Source: JACDAL01 sp963849115
GTDB lineage: Bacteria; Actinomycetota; CADDZG01; WHSQ01
Reading direction: 5' to 3'
NCBI GenBank assembly: GCA_963849115.1
Contig: CAWKGK010000001.1
Coordinates: 248,001-312,000, forward strand
Length of the DNA stretch: 64,000 nucleotides
The translations under genes and the position numbers were made by a program. Each line of letters opens with the position of its first letter. The first letter of the stretch is position 1. Under the pieces are notes generated by a model. That model was not told the DNA's origin. It did no database searches and saw only the letters and a program-made list of their open reading frames with translations. Of this stretch, positions 54,060 through 63,102 are shown piece after piece.

Positions 54060-55325
54060 GTGACTACCGGGGAGTCGCAATGGAGTCCCGACTTCGATCC
54101 TGACTTGCCCCTGCTGCCCCTGGCATTCGACTTCGGCTCTGTGGGTGCGCTGTTCGAGCGCAAGCTCGCAAGGGATCGGCGCAAGTCAGCGAACATGGAC
54201 GTGCGAGTCCAGTCGCTTCAGGACGTCAAGTATCAACCCGGCCTTCAGTGTGTGGCGACCTACGAGCTCGTGGTCGGCAATTCGGGGCAGTCTCCCTCGA
54301 GAGCCATAGGGGTCCTTCACATCCGCGTAGGAGAGAGTCTGGTCCTTCTCCCGGACGAAGACCCTGAGCTTGATCGCCTCGGCGAAGCGATGGATCCGGA
54401 GCCCATGCGCCGCCGATTCGAAGCCGCACCCGAGCTAGATGCAACGCTATCCCGCCCGCCTCGCATAGAGGCGTTGCGTTACAAACCGCGCTTGCGCTGC
54501 TCCCTGCGCTACGAGCTGGAGACCCAATCGGGAGTGCAGGTCCTGTTTGGGAAGATGCTGGCTCAGGGCGGCGAGCTCCTGATGTCCACGCTAGGGCGAC
54601 TAGACCGGCAGGCACGGGAGCTCGCTACGATGCCACGCATCGCGCCACCGCTCGTTTACTGGGCCGACATGAGGCTGCTTTTGCAAAGGGCCGTGGACCG
54701 GGGTGACGAGCTCCACTCCATTGCTTTCGACCAACAGCGGAGTGTCGCCGAACGAGTCGCCTGGATGCACACCGCCGGTCAACGCCTTGCGGGGCTGCAC
54801 TCCGCCGGCCGCCCCCCTGGGCCGAGCCGGAGTCTGAGAGACGACGTACAGGAGCTGACGACTTACACCAAGGCCATCGCGGCGCCGGATCCTGAGCTCG
54901 CTCGGAAGTACTCACTCGAGGTGAAGCGCCTCAGCGAAGCCGAGGGAGCCGGCCACGAATCAGTTCCCAGTCACGGCGCCTTCCGCACCGATCAATTCAT
55001 GATTCAAGACGGCGAGCTCGTGCTCATCGATCTCGACGGCTACTGCTGGGCCGAGCCCTCCCGAGACATCGGCAACCTGTTGGGATACATCGGTTGGAAA
55101 TCAATGCGGCAGCCGGAGCACGGTCCCTTCGTGGAGCAAGCTGCAGATCAATTCTTGCAGGGCTACGCATCCGTAAGAGAGCCGCCGGACGCGCGACGGA
55201 TTGCGCTATTCGAGGCCGCGTCGAGGCTCAAGATCGGGGGACGACGCTACCGAAGCCTGTCCTGGCGCGAATGGCCGCTCGTTCCGCTCCTGGTTGAGAG
55301 TTCCCGCAACCTGCTCGGCGGGTGA
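54060..55325 (+). CDS. APH-fold phosphotransferase paralogue 4 (catalytic Asp replaced by Ala)
   Basis: 421 residues from GTG 54060. Shared modules: VKYQPGLQCVATYELVVGN (near 55) and LRYKPRLRCSLRYELETQS (near 140). The catalytic loop is PSHGAFRTDQFMI (His305, Ala307, Gln312), where the family has HGDFxxDQ; the metal motif VLIDLDGYCWAEPSRDIGNL is intact. Loss of the Asp suggests a non-catalytic or reduced-activity member. It is shorter than paralogues 1-3 and 5. It is convergent with the FHA gene, 7 bases apart. Confidence 0.7.
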   Translation: MTTGESQWSPDFDPDLPLLPLAFDFGSVGALFERKLARDRRKSANMDVRVQSLQDVKYQPGLQCVATYELVVGNSGQSPSRAIGVLHIRVGESLVLLPDEDPELDRLGEAMDPEPMRRRFEAAPELDATLSRPPRIEALRYKPRLRCSLRYELETQSGVQVLFGKMLAQGGELLMSTLGRLDRQARELATMPRIAPPLVYWADMRLLLQRAVDRGDELHSIAFDQQRSVAERVAWMHTAGQRLAGLHSAGRPPGPSRSLRDDVQELTTYTKAIAAPDPELARKYSLEVKRLSEAEGAGHESVPSHGAFRTDQFMIQDGELVLIDLDGYCWAEPSRDIGNLLGYIGWKSMRQPEHGPFVEQAADQFLQGYASVREPPDARRIALFEAASRLKIGGRRYRSLSWREWPLVPLLVESSRNLLGG

Positions 55326-55332
55326 GCGCGCC

Positions 55333-56658
55333 TCAATGCCCTCGGCGGCGCCCCGCGTGTTGTTCCATCCGCGCCGTCTCCAGCAGCGATTCCACATCTT
55401 CGTGCGAGGGATCCAAGCTCAGGAGGTGCTCCAGACGCTCGACCGCCACATCCCACCGTCCACGTTTGAAGGCGGCCACGCCCGCCTCGTAGAGCTTGAC
55501 GATCGGGTCCTCTTGTGGCGAGCCTTCGACGACACTGAGGAGTTTTTCGACTGCCGAGAGCATGTCGGCCGCGCGCTGAAAGCGGCGGCTTGGCTCCTTC
55601 ATCAAGGCTGTCTGCAGCAAGGTTTCGGCCTCTGGAGGCAAGGCCGGATTGAGTTGCCGAGGAGGGGGAGGTGGATCATAGGCCTGAGCGGACAGCATCG
55701 CCTGTGCCGAATCTCGGACGAACGGCACCCTGCCGGTCACTAGCTCGTACAACACGATTCCCACCGAGTAGAGATCCGACCGCCCGTCCACCTCTGTACC
55801 GAAGGCTTGCTCTGGAGCCATATAGGCGGGGGTCCCGATCGCCATGCCTTCCCGGGTCAGCCGCTCCCGAGAGGGGTCATTGAGCAACTTGGCGATCTCA
55901 AAACCGGTCAGCATGGGCCAGGTTGGGAGCGGTAGGAGGATGTTTGCTGGCTTGACGTTCCGGTGAACGACGCTCAGCTGATGGGCGTGCCCGAGGGCCG
56001 CAAGCACTTGGCCGACGAGTCGCAAAGCGCGGGCCGGTTCGAGCGGTTCGCCCGACAGGTCATCGAGAGCCGCTTCGCTGTCCAAGTACTGCACAACCAG
56101 ATAAGGGATGCCATCGGCCTCCCCCTGCTCGTATATCTGAAGAATGTTGGGATGCTGGAGACGTGCAAGAATCCTTGCTTCTCGCTTGAACCTCGCCCGG
56201 AACTCCGCATCCCCCGGATCGTTCATCAGCTTGATGGCGACATAGCGATCCAGGGACTCCTGATAAGCCTTGTGGGTAGTGAACATGCCGTCTTGCCGCA
56301 GGACCTCACCCAGCTCATAGGAACCGACGCTGCCGGTTCCACCTGCTCCTCGAGGCGCTTCGGAGACCGTCTGGGTCTGCAAGCTCACGTGAGCTTCACT
56401 CCGGCCCACCTCAATGACGTCACCATCGTTCAGTAGGGTGGGAACTCGTACGACCACGTTGTTGACCAGGGTCCCGTTCAACGATCCGACATCGTCGATG
56501 ACGAAACCCTCTTCCGTTGGGCGAATCACGGCGTGCTTACGGGAAACCTCGTGGTCATCAAGAAGTAGATCGGCGTCCTCGCGTCCGATCAAGGTCTCAG
56601 ATCTGATTCGCACACGTTCGCCGGCGCGAGGACCAGTGGTGAACCGCAGCTCTAGCAC
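55333..56658 (-). CDS. FHA-domain protein pseudokinase
   Basis: 441 residues from GTG 56658 (GAGGGA upstream). Residues 15-95 are an FHA domain: GREDADLLLDDHEVSRKHA and DVGSLNGTLVNN, able to bind phosphothreonine. Residues 115-370 are kinase-like: Lys143 is present, but the catalytic loop reads VVHRNVKPANIL (Asp to Asn234) and the DFG motif is GFE (252-254), and the glycine loop is poor. So it is probably a pseudokinase. A C-terminal helical TPR-like stretch (about 380-441) follows. A natural reader of the active kinase at 48835-50952, by inference. The start is 13 bases after the PEPCK-like stop. Confidence 0.85.
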   Translation of the reverse strand: MLELRFTTGPRAGERVRIRSETLIGREDADLLLDDHEVSRKHAVIRPTEEGFVIDDVGSLNGTLVNNVVVRVPTLLNDGDVIEVGRSEAHVSLQTQTVSEAPRGAGGTGSVGSYELGEVLRQDGMFTTHKAYQESLDRYVAIKLMNDPGDAEFRARFKREARILARLQHPNILQIYEQGEADGIPYLVVQYLDSEAALDDLSGEPLEPARALRLVGQVLAALGHAHQLSVVHRNVKPANILLPLPTWPMLTGFEIAKLLNDPSRERLTREGMAIGTPAYMAPEQAFGTEVDGRSDLYSVGIVLYELVTGRVPFVRDSAQAMLSAQAYDPPPPPRQLNPALPPEAETLLQTALMKEPSRRFQRAADMLSAVEKLLSVVEGSPQEDPIVKLYEAGVAAFKRGRWDVAVERLEHLLSLDPSHEDVESLLETARMEQHAGRRRGH

Positions 56659-56671
56659 AGGCTCTCGTCCC

Positions 56672-58234
56672 TCATCGTCCGCTTCGACCTCCTGCCCTGG
56701 AGGGCGCCAGGACCTCGGAGAGCCTGCCGATGGGCGGCACCGCGCCGATGTTCGCTCTCCACTCGATCTTGATGCGCTCCACTGCGTCCCGATACTCCGA
56801 CATCCGGCCCTGACTCTCGTACAGCCGGCGTGGTTGCAATAGCTCAACGTCGTCCACCTGTGGCGCGCCGGAGGCAGTCTCGAGGCCCAGATCGCTCGGA
56901 CCGCCCCATTCGACGGTCCCGTCGACCAGTGCCTGAACCAGTCCCAACGAGCAACTGAACGGGATTCTCTTGGATCGAGGGTCGGAGGGAGGACCCCCCA
57001 CCGAGCCGGTGTTCACGAGGAAGCACTCGAAGTCCAGGCCTGCGAGGAGCTGAGAAAGCCGTTCTCCTCGTTGCGCGATTCCGATGAGAGATTGATCTGC
57101 ACGTGGCCCCGGCAACGACCCTTCCCCGTGTGCATCCTTTGCCGTCCAGCCTCGCAGCTCGCGTAACAGGAAATGCTTCACGGCGTCCCTGGGGGTCAAG
57201 CGTGCGACGGCCGGCAGAACGCCATCCCCCCGCATGAGAAACAACATGGTCGTCAATGGCGGTACGTCGTCTACGGGAAAGGAATTGATCGAGCGAAAGT
57301 TGAAGACGGCGCGCCCCGCTCGCCGATCCGTCTCCCTAGAAAAGTCCGGCAGGTTGCCTCGCTGCAGGACGTTCTCCAGGTAGGCATCCGGACTGGTTAC
57401 CGCTGAGTAGATCTCCGGCTGCAGCTTGGAGTCGAGCCCGTAGGTCTTCTCGATGCAGCCATCTTGCGGAGAAACAATCTGGCCCTTATCGAGAAGTGCG
57501 ACGAAATCATCCTGGACAACTCGCGAGCCGTTCTGCTGCGTAAAGGTGATAGTGCTCTTGCCACTATCAGGCAAACCCAGAATAATCACGCTCTTTAGCC
57601 CTCGGGTGCTCGGCACCACCTTGCACCCGGAATGCAGCACCAACCCACCGGCGTCATAAACACGGCTACCCCACATGCGAAGGCCCGCCTTCTTGGCTTC
57701 GTCGAAGTAGTCGGAATTCATGATCCTCGTCACGCCCTCCTCCAGCGAGGCGGCGATTACTCGGTTGTTTCTGTAGCCCTCGATCTCCAGACCCGGAGTG
57801 CAGATCACGGTCAGCTCCGGATCGAGATGACGATCATCGGTAATCGGGTCGAGGTAGAGAAGCCTCTGCATCGCCGCTATGTTGGCGTTCGCCCGCTCCA
57901 CGATCAGACGGGCCCCCATTCGGTAGGGGGGAGCGTTCCCGAGATAGCCATCAACCACGATCAGATCGCGCGATTTGATGTAGTCATCCTGCAGGGCGGC
58001 CAGTCGCCGTCCCTCGGCGCGAGGTATCGTCTTGTCCGAGTAACGCTCGGGCTGGTCGGTGACGATGAACGTCGAGCTTCTCTGTCTCGCCCCGACCTTC
58101 GACTGCACGTTGAGGTTTCCGAATACGGTTTCACTGGCAGTCGGCATTGCTTCAGTCAAGCTTCGAAGCAACGTCTCGTTGGGGCGGAAAACCACGGACC
58201 TGCCGAGGCCCGACACATCGGTCGGCTGGTTCAC
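56672..58234 (-). CDS. ATP-type phosphoenolpyruvate-carboxykinase-like protein
   Basis: 520 residues from GTG 58234, overlapping the previous stop (GTGA). It shows the PckA/HprK-type P-loop GLPDSGKSTITF, then VVQDDFVALLDKGQIV and DGCIEKTYGLDSKLQPEIYS, which parallel the PckA segments around GDDEHGW and GGCYAKT. The N-terminal half has MPTASETVFGNLNVQSKVGA and VVDGYLGNAPPYRMGARLIV. The normal PckA substrate loops are altered. Its place among phosphotransferases and a pseudokinase suggests a specialised kinase or nucleotide sensor rather than central gluconeogenesis. Function unknown. Confidence 0.7.
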   Translation of the reverse strand: MNQPTDVSGLGRSVVFRPNETLLRSLTEAMPTASETVFGNLNVQSKVGARQRSSTFIVTDQPERYSDKTIPRAEGRRLAALQDDYIKSRDLIVVDGYLGNAPPYRMGARLIVERANANIAAMQRLLYLDPITDDRHLDPELTVICTPGLEIEGYRNNRVIAASLEEGVTRIMNSDYFDEAKKAGLRMWGSRVYDAGGLVLHSGCKVVPSTRGLKSVIILGLPDSGKSTITFTQQNGSRVVQDDFVALLDKGQIVSPQDGCIEKTYGLDSKLQPEIYSAVTSPDAYLENVLQRGNLPDFSRETDRRAGRAVFNFRSINSFPVDDVPPLTTMLFLMRGDGVLPAVARLTPRDAVKHFLLRELRGWTAKDAHGEGSLPGPRADQSLIGIAQRGERLSQLLAGLDFECFLVNTGSVGGPPSDPRSKRIPFSCSLGLVQALVDGTVEWGGPSDLGLETASGAPQVDDVELLQPRRLYESQGRMSEYRDAVERIKIEWRANIGAVPPIGRLSEVLAPSRAGGRSGR

Positions 58235-59709
58235 TCGGGCAGCGCCTGGTCCGCGACTTCCGGCACAATCGAGTCGCCTCTTCTGATTCCCTCGAGCACT
58301 TCGAGCGCCAAGGCGGCGCGCGCCGGCTTGAGCTGCCGCCACCCGCGAATAGCCATCCGAAGCAAGCTGACCTGTTCGTAGATGCTCACACGGAGTTGGA
58401 GATCCTCCGAGTTGGAGATCCCCGAGGCTTCGGCATAGGTCCTGAGAAACCGACGACGAAGCTGGGGGCCGAGGCCCTCTGGAACTCCGCTCGATAGCTC
58501 CGCCTTCAGAGCTGCTGCACTCAGGTAGGCGCAGAATTGGCCGAGATCGAGCTCGGGCTCGGCCTCACCCAAGTTATCGAAGTCGATAAGACCGACCTCG
58601 GCTCCGTTGAAGAGGATCTGAGAGGGAGTGAAGTCGCCGTGGCTGAACTGCGGCCGTCCCTCTTCTGATCCCTGCCCGGCATTCCCGACCTCGGAGACCA
58701 ACTCGTCGAGCGGGGCCATCTCCTCAGGAATAACCCGGCCAAGCGCCGCAAGCTCGGCTTGTATCTCTGCCAACTCAAGCTTCAGACGGCGCCGTCTGCC
58801 TACGTGGATCCCACAGCGATGCACCTCTGCTGCTACTAACCCGGAAGCCTCAATGGCCCGCTCGAGGGAATGCGAATCAGTTCCTCCTTCCTCGCCGGCT
58901 CTCGCCTTCAGCAGAGGCGCGATCACGGGGCTCCCCGGGATGCCCTCGATGAGCACCAGATCAAGTTGCGGGACGTGACCCACATGACGGGGAACGCGGA
59001 TGCCGGCCTTGCCGTCGTCCATCTCACGACCCAGACCCTCGATCACGGTTCGGTCCAAGACCGGCTCGCCAGCGGAGGAGACTTTTCCGAATACCAGCAC
59101 GGAAGCATCGCTGCCCCGTCGCCGCCCCTTGACCTCGTACCGGAGGACGCAGCGATGGCGGCGTGGATAGTGAGCGACGGCGATCCGGCAATCCCCCACT
59201 TCCAACTCCGGATCGAGCGAGCTCGGGACGAGACGGCCGATAATGTCGGTCATGCATCGGGAGTCCGTGGCGTCGATCAGAGAGGGCAGATCAGGATCGA
59301 TCGGGAAGGCATGAACGGCCAATTGCAGGCCTTTGAACACGGCCACAGGGGAATCGAACCCGGCAATTTCAGGGCGACCCTCGGCGAATCCGGCCACTGG
59401 TTGCAATCGATCGTCGTAAAATGCCGCACAGGCGTCTGCGTTCGCAAACAGCCTCCCCGTGACCATGGCTGAATGTGTTTGTCCAGTAGCGGTATCGCTC
59501 AGGCGAACCTCATAGCGCAGCAAACATTCGTCAACATCGACATAGGCCTTGCCCGGGACGCATTCTTCGATCACGTGGTCGCCGCGATCGCCGATGAGAG
59601 ACTGCTGCAGCAGCTTTCCCATGACATCAGGATCGAAGGACTGCCGCAACCCGGGGAAGCGGGCCTCGAGCCGAAGGGCGCGCCCAGCATCGAGCCGAAG
59701 AGCGGTCAC
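58231..59709 (-). CDS. APH-fold phosphotransferase paralogue 5 (intact catalytic Asp)
   Basis: 492 residues. The layout matches paralogue 1: ECLLRYEVRLSDTATG, VTGRLFANADACAAFYDDRL and the second module YPRRHRCVLRYEVKG. Catalytic loop FSHGDFTPSQILF (His357, Asp359, Gln364); metal motif GLIDFDNLGEAEPELDLGQF; C-terminal YEQVSLLRMAIRGWRQLKPA. It overlaps the PEPCK-like gene by four bases and follows the ABC exporter after 43 bases. It is likely active; substrate unknown. Confidence 0.75.
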   Translation of the reverse strand: MTALRLDAGRALRLEARFPGLRQSFDPDVMGKLLQQSLIGDRGDHVIEECVPGKAYVDVDECLLRYEVRLSDTATGQTHSAMVTGRLFANADACAAFYDDRLQPVAGFAEGRPEIAGFDSPVAVFKGLQLAVHAFPIDPDLPSLIDATDSRCMTDIIGRLVPSSLDPELEVGDCRIAVAHYPRRHRCVLRYEVKGRRRGSDASVLVFGKVSSAGEPVLDRTVIEGLGREMDDGKAGIRVPRHVGHVPQLDLVLIEGIPGSPVIAPLLKARAGEEGGTDSHSLERAIEASGLVAAEVHRCGIHVGRRRRLKLELAEIQAELAALGRVIPEEMAPLDELVSEVGNAGQGSEEGRPQFSHGDFTPSQILFNGAEVGLIDFDNLGEAEPELDLGQFCAYLSAAALKAELSSGVPEGLGPQLRRRFLRTYAEASGISNSEDLQLRVSIYEQVSLLRMAIRGWRQLKPARAALALEVLEGIRRGDSIVPEVADQALPE

Positions 59710-59752
59710 CTAGACGCTCCGCACCGGAAATACGGCCAGCATCGAGAGCCCA

Positions 59753-61798
59753 TTAACCCTCGCGCACAGAACGAGATGGAGCTTGAACGATGCTTCGCTC
59801 GACCTCTTTGCGGGGAGCGGGCATGGGGAGGGCTTCGAGCAGCATCGTTTCGAAGACGAGTCCCGACTCATCCTCTCCGTCCGCGTCGAGCTCGACGGCA
59901 CTGGGCGTCACCGGGACAGGTTCCCCGGCCCCGAACTGCCGTTCGTAGAGGGAGGCATAGAGCCCTCCTCTTTGCATCAGCTCCTCGTGATGACCCACCT
60001 GTTCGATGTGCCCCTGGCGAATCACGACGATCCGGTTCGCGGAGCGGACGAGGTTCAAATCATGGGAGATGATTATTGTCGTCTTTCCCCTCATGAGCCT
60101 CTGCAGCGCCTCAAGGACGAGATCGGTCGACTCCGCGTCTAGTCCTGTCGTCGGCTCGTCGAGCATGAGGATGGGTGCATCCCTTATGAGCGCGCGCGCG
60201 ATGGCTATTCGCTGTCGTTGTCCACCCGAAAGATTCGCTGCTCTTTCGCTGAGCTCGGTGTCGTAGCCGTCGGGCATTCTTTCGATGAATTCATGAGCGT
60301 TCGCCTCCCTTGCGGCCGAGACAATCTCCTCGCGCGATGCTTCTGGCCGGCCATAGGCGATGTTGTACGCCACGGTCCCGGTGAACAGAATGGTGTCCTG
60401 CAAGACCATGCCGATCTGCGCACGAAGAGAGTCGAGCGTGAAATGTCTGATGTCATGTCCGTCGATGAGGACCGCACCGGCCTGCGGATCGTAGAGTCGA
60501 GGAACGAGCTGTGCAACTGTGCTCTTGCCGGCACCGCTGGGGCCGACGAGGGCGACGACCTCCCCCGGGGCGACGCGAAAGGAGATATCGTCCAGCGTCA
60601 GGCGTATCGCTTGACCATCCGACGCTGCTCCATCCTGGAGTTCAGATTGATAAGCGAAGCTGATATGACGCAACTCGACCCAACCCTGAAGCGCCGGCGC
60701 CGGCACTGCGTCGGGTAGGTCGTCGACCGACGGGGTCCGGGCCAGAAGCTCGGCGACGCGCTCTATGCTTGCAAGTACCTTACCGATGAGGCTCCACTCC
60801 TTGATGATTCGCCGTGTCGGCTTGAACATCTGGTCGATAAGTGCAAGGAACAGAACCAAATCCCCAATCGAGATCTCATTGCTCCTCTGTTGCAACAGGA
60901 CTACGACCCATACGACTGCAGCCACCGCAAGGGCTTCAAGACTCTTCACAGTCCAGGAGAACCCGGCCTCGAGCCTGGCCGTCTGTAGGGCAGCCTCCAT
61001 CGTATGCCGGCTCTGCTGAGCGAAGCGCTCCTGCTCACGCTCACCGCGCCCGTACGTCTGGATGACGCGAATGGATGTCAACATCTCTTGGGCTGCCGAT
61101 GCCAGTTCGCCTTCTCGTGCACGCTCTCTCTTGGAGCTGGCCTTGATACGCTTGGAGAAGATCTGCGACACAAGGGAAATCACCGGCACGATCAATAGAG
61201 CCGTCGCCGCCAGCTGCCACGATTTCTGGAGAATAGAGACCAGGATGATTGGGACGAGCAACAGGCTTCCAGCGAGATCGCTCAGAGACTCGGTCAGGAA
61301 GACCTCTACCTGCGTAACATCGCTGGTGATTCTCGTAAGGACATCTCCGGTCCTCCGCTGATTGTGAAAAGCAAGAGACAGACGTTGGAGGTGGGAGTGG
61401 AGAGTCACCCTCAACGACAGGCCAAGCAGGCGGCCACCTCGAGCAAGATAGATCTCCGCAAGTGAGTCCGTGAGGCTATTGATCATGGCGAGTATGACTA
61501 TGCCGATTGTTAGAATAGCGATTGTTGGGAACAGGGGCGGGATTTGATCCGGGGCCGTTCGAAACATGTCGATGAAGGGTTCGAACAGCAAAGGAGGCTT
61601 GTTGGCGTTCTTACCACCCCTAAGAAAATCGATAAGATAAGCAAGCGGCTTGAGCGCATAGACCGCCGTGAACGCCTCCAGCACAAGCATCGTGAGTCCA
61701 AACACGAACCACTTGCGGTTGCCCTGAGCGAAGCGGTTCATGAGTTTGATGGCCCTTCTGCCCTCACGCGGCGGTGGCCCCGACCGGCGGGGGCTCAT
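59753..61798 (-). CDS. ABC exporter (fused membrane and ATPase domains)
   Basis: 681 residues. The first 330 residues form a six-helix ABC-B type membrane domain (FVFGLTMLVLEAFTAVYALK, ALAVAAVVWVVVLLQQRSNE). The ATPase domain has Walker A VGPSGAGKSTVAQLVPRLYD, signature NLSGGQRQRIAIARA and Walker B ILMLDEPTTGLDAES with ISHDLNLVRSANR. A 70-residue acidic/proline tail follows. Its half-transporter layout is that of lipid, peptide or glycoconjugate exporters (homodimer). It overlaps the GT4 gene by four bases, so its cargo may be the product of that enzyme. Confidence 0.9.
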   Translation of the reverse strand: MSPRRSGPPPREGRRAIKLMNRFAQGNRKWFVFGLTMLVLEAFTAVYALKPLAYLIDFLRGGKNANKPPLLFEPFIDMFRTAPDQIPPLFPTIAILTIGIVILAMINSLTDSLAEIYLARGGRLLGLSLRVTLHSHLQRLSLAFHNQRRTGDVLTRITSDVTQVEVFLTESLSDLAGSLLLVPIILVSILQKSWQLAATALLIVPVISLVSQIFSKRIKASSKRERAREGELASAAQEMLTSIRVIQTYGRGEREQERFAQQSRHTMEAALQTARLEAGFSWTVKSLEALAVAAVVWVVVLLQQRSNEISIGDLVLFLALIDQMFKPTRRIIKEWSLIGKVLASIERVAELLARTPSVDDLPDAVPAPALQGWVELRHISFAYQSELQDGAASDGQAIRLTLDDISFRVAPGEVVALVGPSGAGKSTVAQLVPRLYDPQAGAVLIDGHDIRHFTLDSLRAQIGMVLQDTILFTGTVAYNIAYGRPEASREEIVSAAREANAHEFIERMPDGYDTELSERAANLSGGQRQRIAIARALIRDAPILMLDEPTTGLDAESTDLVLEALQRLMRGKTTIIISHDLNLVRSANRIVVIRQGHIEQVGHHEELMQRGGLYASLYERQFGAGEPVPVTPSAVELDADGEDESGLVFETMLLEALPMPAPRKEVERSIVQAPSRSVREG

Positions 61799-63102
61799 GA
61801 CGCGTTGCTCCGGACCGTACGAAAGATAGAAGCAAGCCCGGCAGCCTGCTCCCAGGCATCGAATCCTTCGGCGACGGTCCTTCGCGCCGCCGCACCCAGC
61901 CGCGCTCTGAGACCCTCATCCTGAAGCAGCTTCTGCAGATCCTCGGCAATGCCGTTCACATCTCGAGGAGTCGACATCAGACCGTTCGCTTCATGCGTAA
62001 CGAGCTCGGATATCCCTCCAGCGTTAGTAACGACTACCGGCAAAGAGCACGCCATCGCCTCCATCAACGCATTGGGTATCCCGTCTCGGTCGCCGTCGTC
62101 GGTCACAAAGGGGGTCAGGGCGAAGATGTCTGCATGCTGATAGACCCTAACGAGATCTTGCTGGGTGCAGGAACCCATCAGGCGAACGTGGCCGCTGAGC
62201 CCCAGGGCTTCGATGAGTGAAGATAGCTCGTCTCTCTCCGGTCCCTCCCCGTAGATGCGGCACGTGAACGTATGACCGTGCGCGACGGCGATGGCACAGG
62301 CTCGAATCAGATCCGAAAGGCCCTTCTTTTCCACGAGGCGGGCTACGACCACGACCGTTGGCGGTTCTCCGGCAACCTCGGGAACCGAGGATTCGAGAGG
62401 CTGAAACTGCCGAGAATCCACCCCATGATGTATCAGCCGGATCCGTGACCGAAAACGACTCGGCAGAGTCGAGTCGAGGTAGTCGCCGTTCGCCCGACAG
62501 CACGTGATCACATGCGTCGCCTTCGCTGCTCGGCGAACCAAGGATCCCTGGTCGGTTTGGTACAGATCCCGGGCATGCGCAGTGAAGCTGTAGGGCACGC
62601 CGGTGAGAAAATGAACGAGCAAAGCCACGAAGGTCGGGTCGTGTGCGAAGTGAGCGTGGATGTGGTGAATTTGCTCGCCTTCGCGATGTCTCTTGTACAA
62701 CTGGTTGGCGGCACATGCGGCCAAGGAGAAGCAGCGCAAACCCGAATAGTTCGAGTAACCTGACTCGTGCTCCCTGCCCCCAGCCAGAAGGCACCCGAGC
62801 GCACGCAGGTAGCGGAGCGGATGCCCAAGGAGCAAGTGCAGGTGTAAGAGCGATGCTTGTCGTCTCGTGGTCGGCTCCAGCTTATTCAAGTATGTAATAG
62901 GAGCTTGGAGGCGGGCAACATTCGGCTGGATGATAGGTTCCCGGGAATCAGCCAGCCCAAGAATTCGGATACCGATGCCTTGAGCCTCCAGCATCAGCAC
63001 CTCAGACAGGATAAATGTCTGGGACAGCCGAGGGAAGCTCCGGAGTAGGTAGGCAACATTGAGGGCGGAGGAATGCTGGGCGCTTCCGGCGATTGAACTC
63101 AT
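61795..63102 (-). CDS. Family 4-like glycosyltransferase
   Basis: 435 residues, GT-B fold. N-terminal YLLRSFPRLSQTFILSEVLM and HIHAHFAHDPTFVALLVHFL; the C-terminal donor site VRLMGSCTQQDLVRVYQHAD, then DGIPNALMEAMACSLPVVVT with the catalytic-region Glu and ISELVTHEANGLMSTPRDVN. The pattern (SxTFIxxE start, E-x7-E end) is typical of GT4 retaining transferases. It is coupled by ATGA overlaps to both APH paralogue 6 and the ABC exporter. Confidence 0.9.
   Translation of the reverse strand: MSSIAGSAQHSSALNVAYLLRSFPRLSQTFILSEVLMLEAQGIGIRILGLADSREPIIQPNVARLQAPITYLNKLEPTTRRQASLLHLHLLLGHPLRYLRALGCLLAGGREHESGYSNYSGLRCFSLAACAANQLYKRHREGEQIHHIHAHFAHDPTFVALLVHFLTGVPYSFTAHARDLYQTDQGSLVRRAAKATHVITCCRANGDYLDSTLPSRFRSRIRLIHHGVDSRQFQPLESSVPEVAGEPPTVVVVARLVEKKGLSDLIRACAIAVAHGHTFTCRIYGEGPERDELSSLIEALGLSGHVRLMGSCTQQDLVRVYQHADIFALTPFVTDDGDRDGIPNALMEAMACSLPVVVTNAGGISELVTHEANGLMSTPRDVNGIAEDLQKLLQDEGLRARLGAAARRTVAEGFDAWEQAAGLASIFRTVRSNAS

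Noticed and set aside
59340..59370. tRNA T-arm-like sequence GGGTTCGATTCCCC on the minus strand
   Set aside because: It lies inside the conserved APH paralogue 5 coding frame (GFDSPVAVF), and no acceptor stem or anticodon arm can be formed around it.
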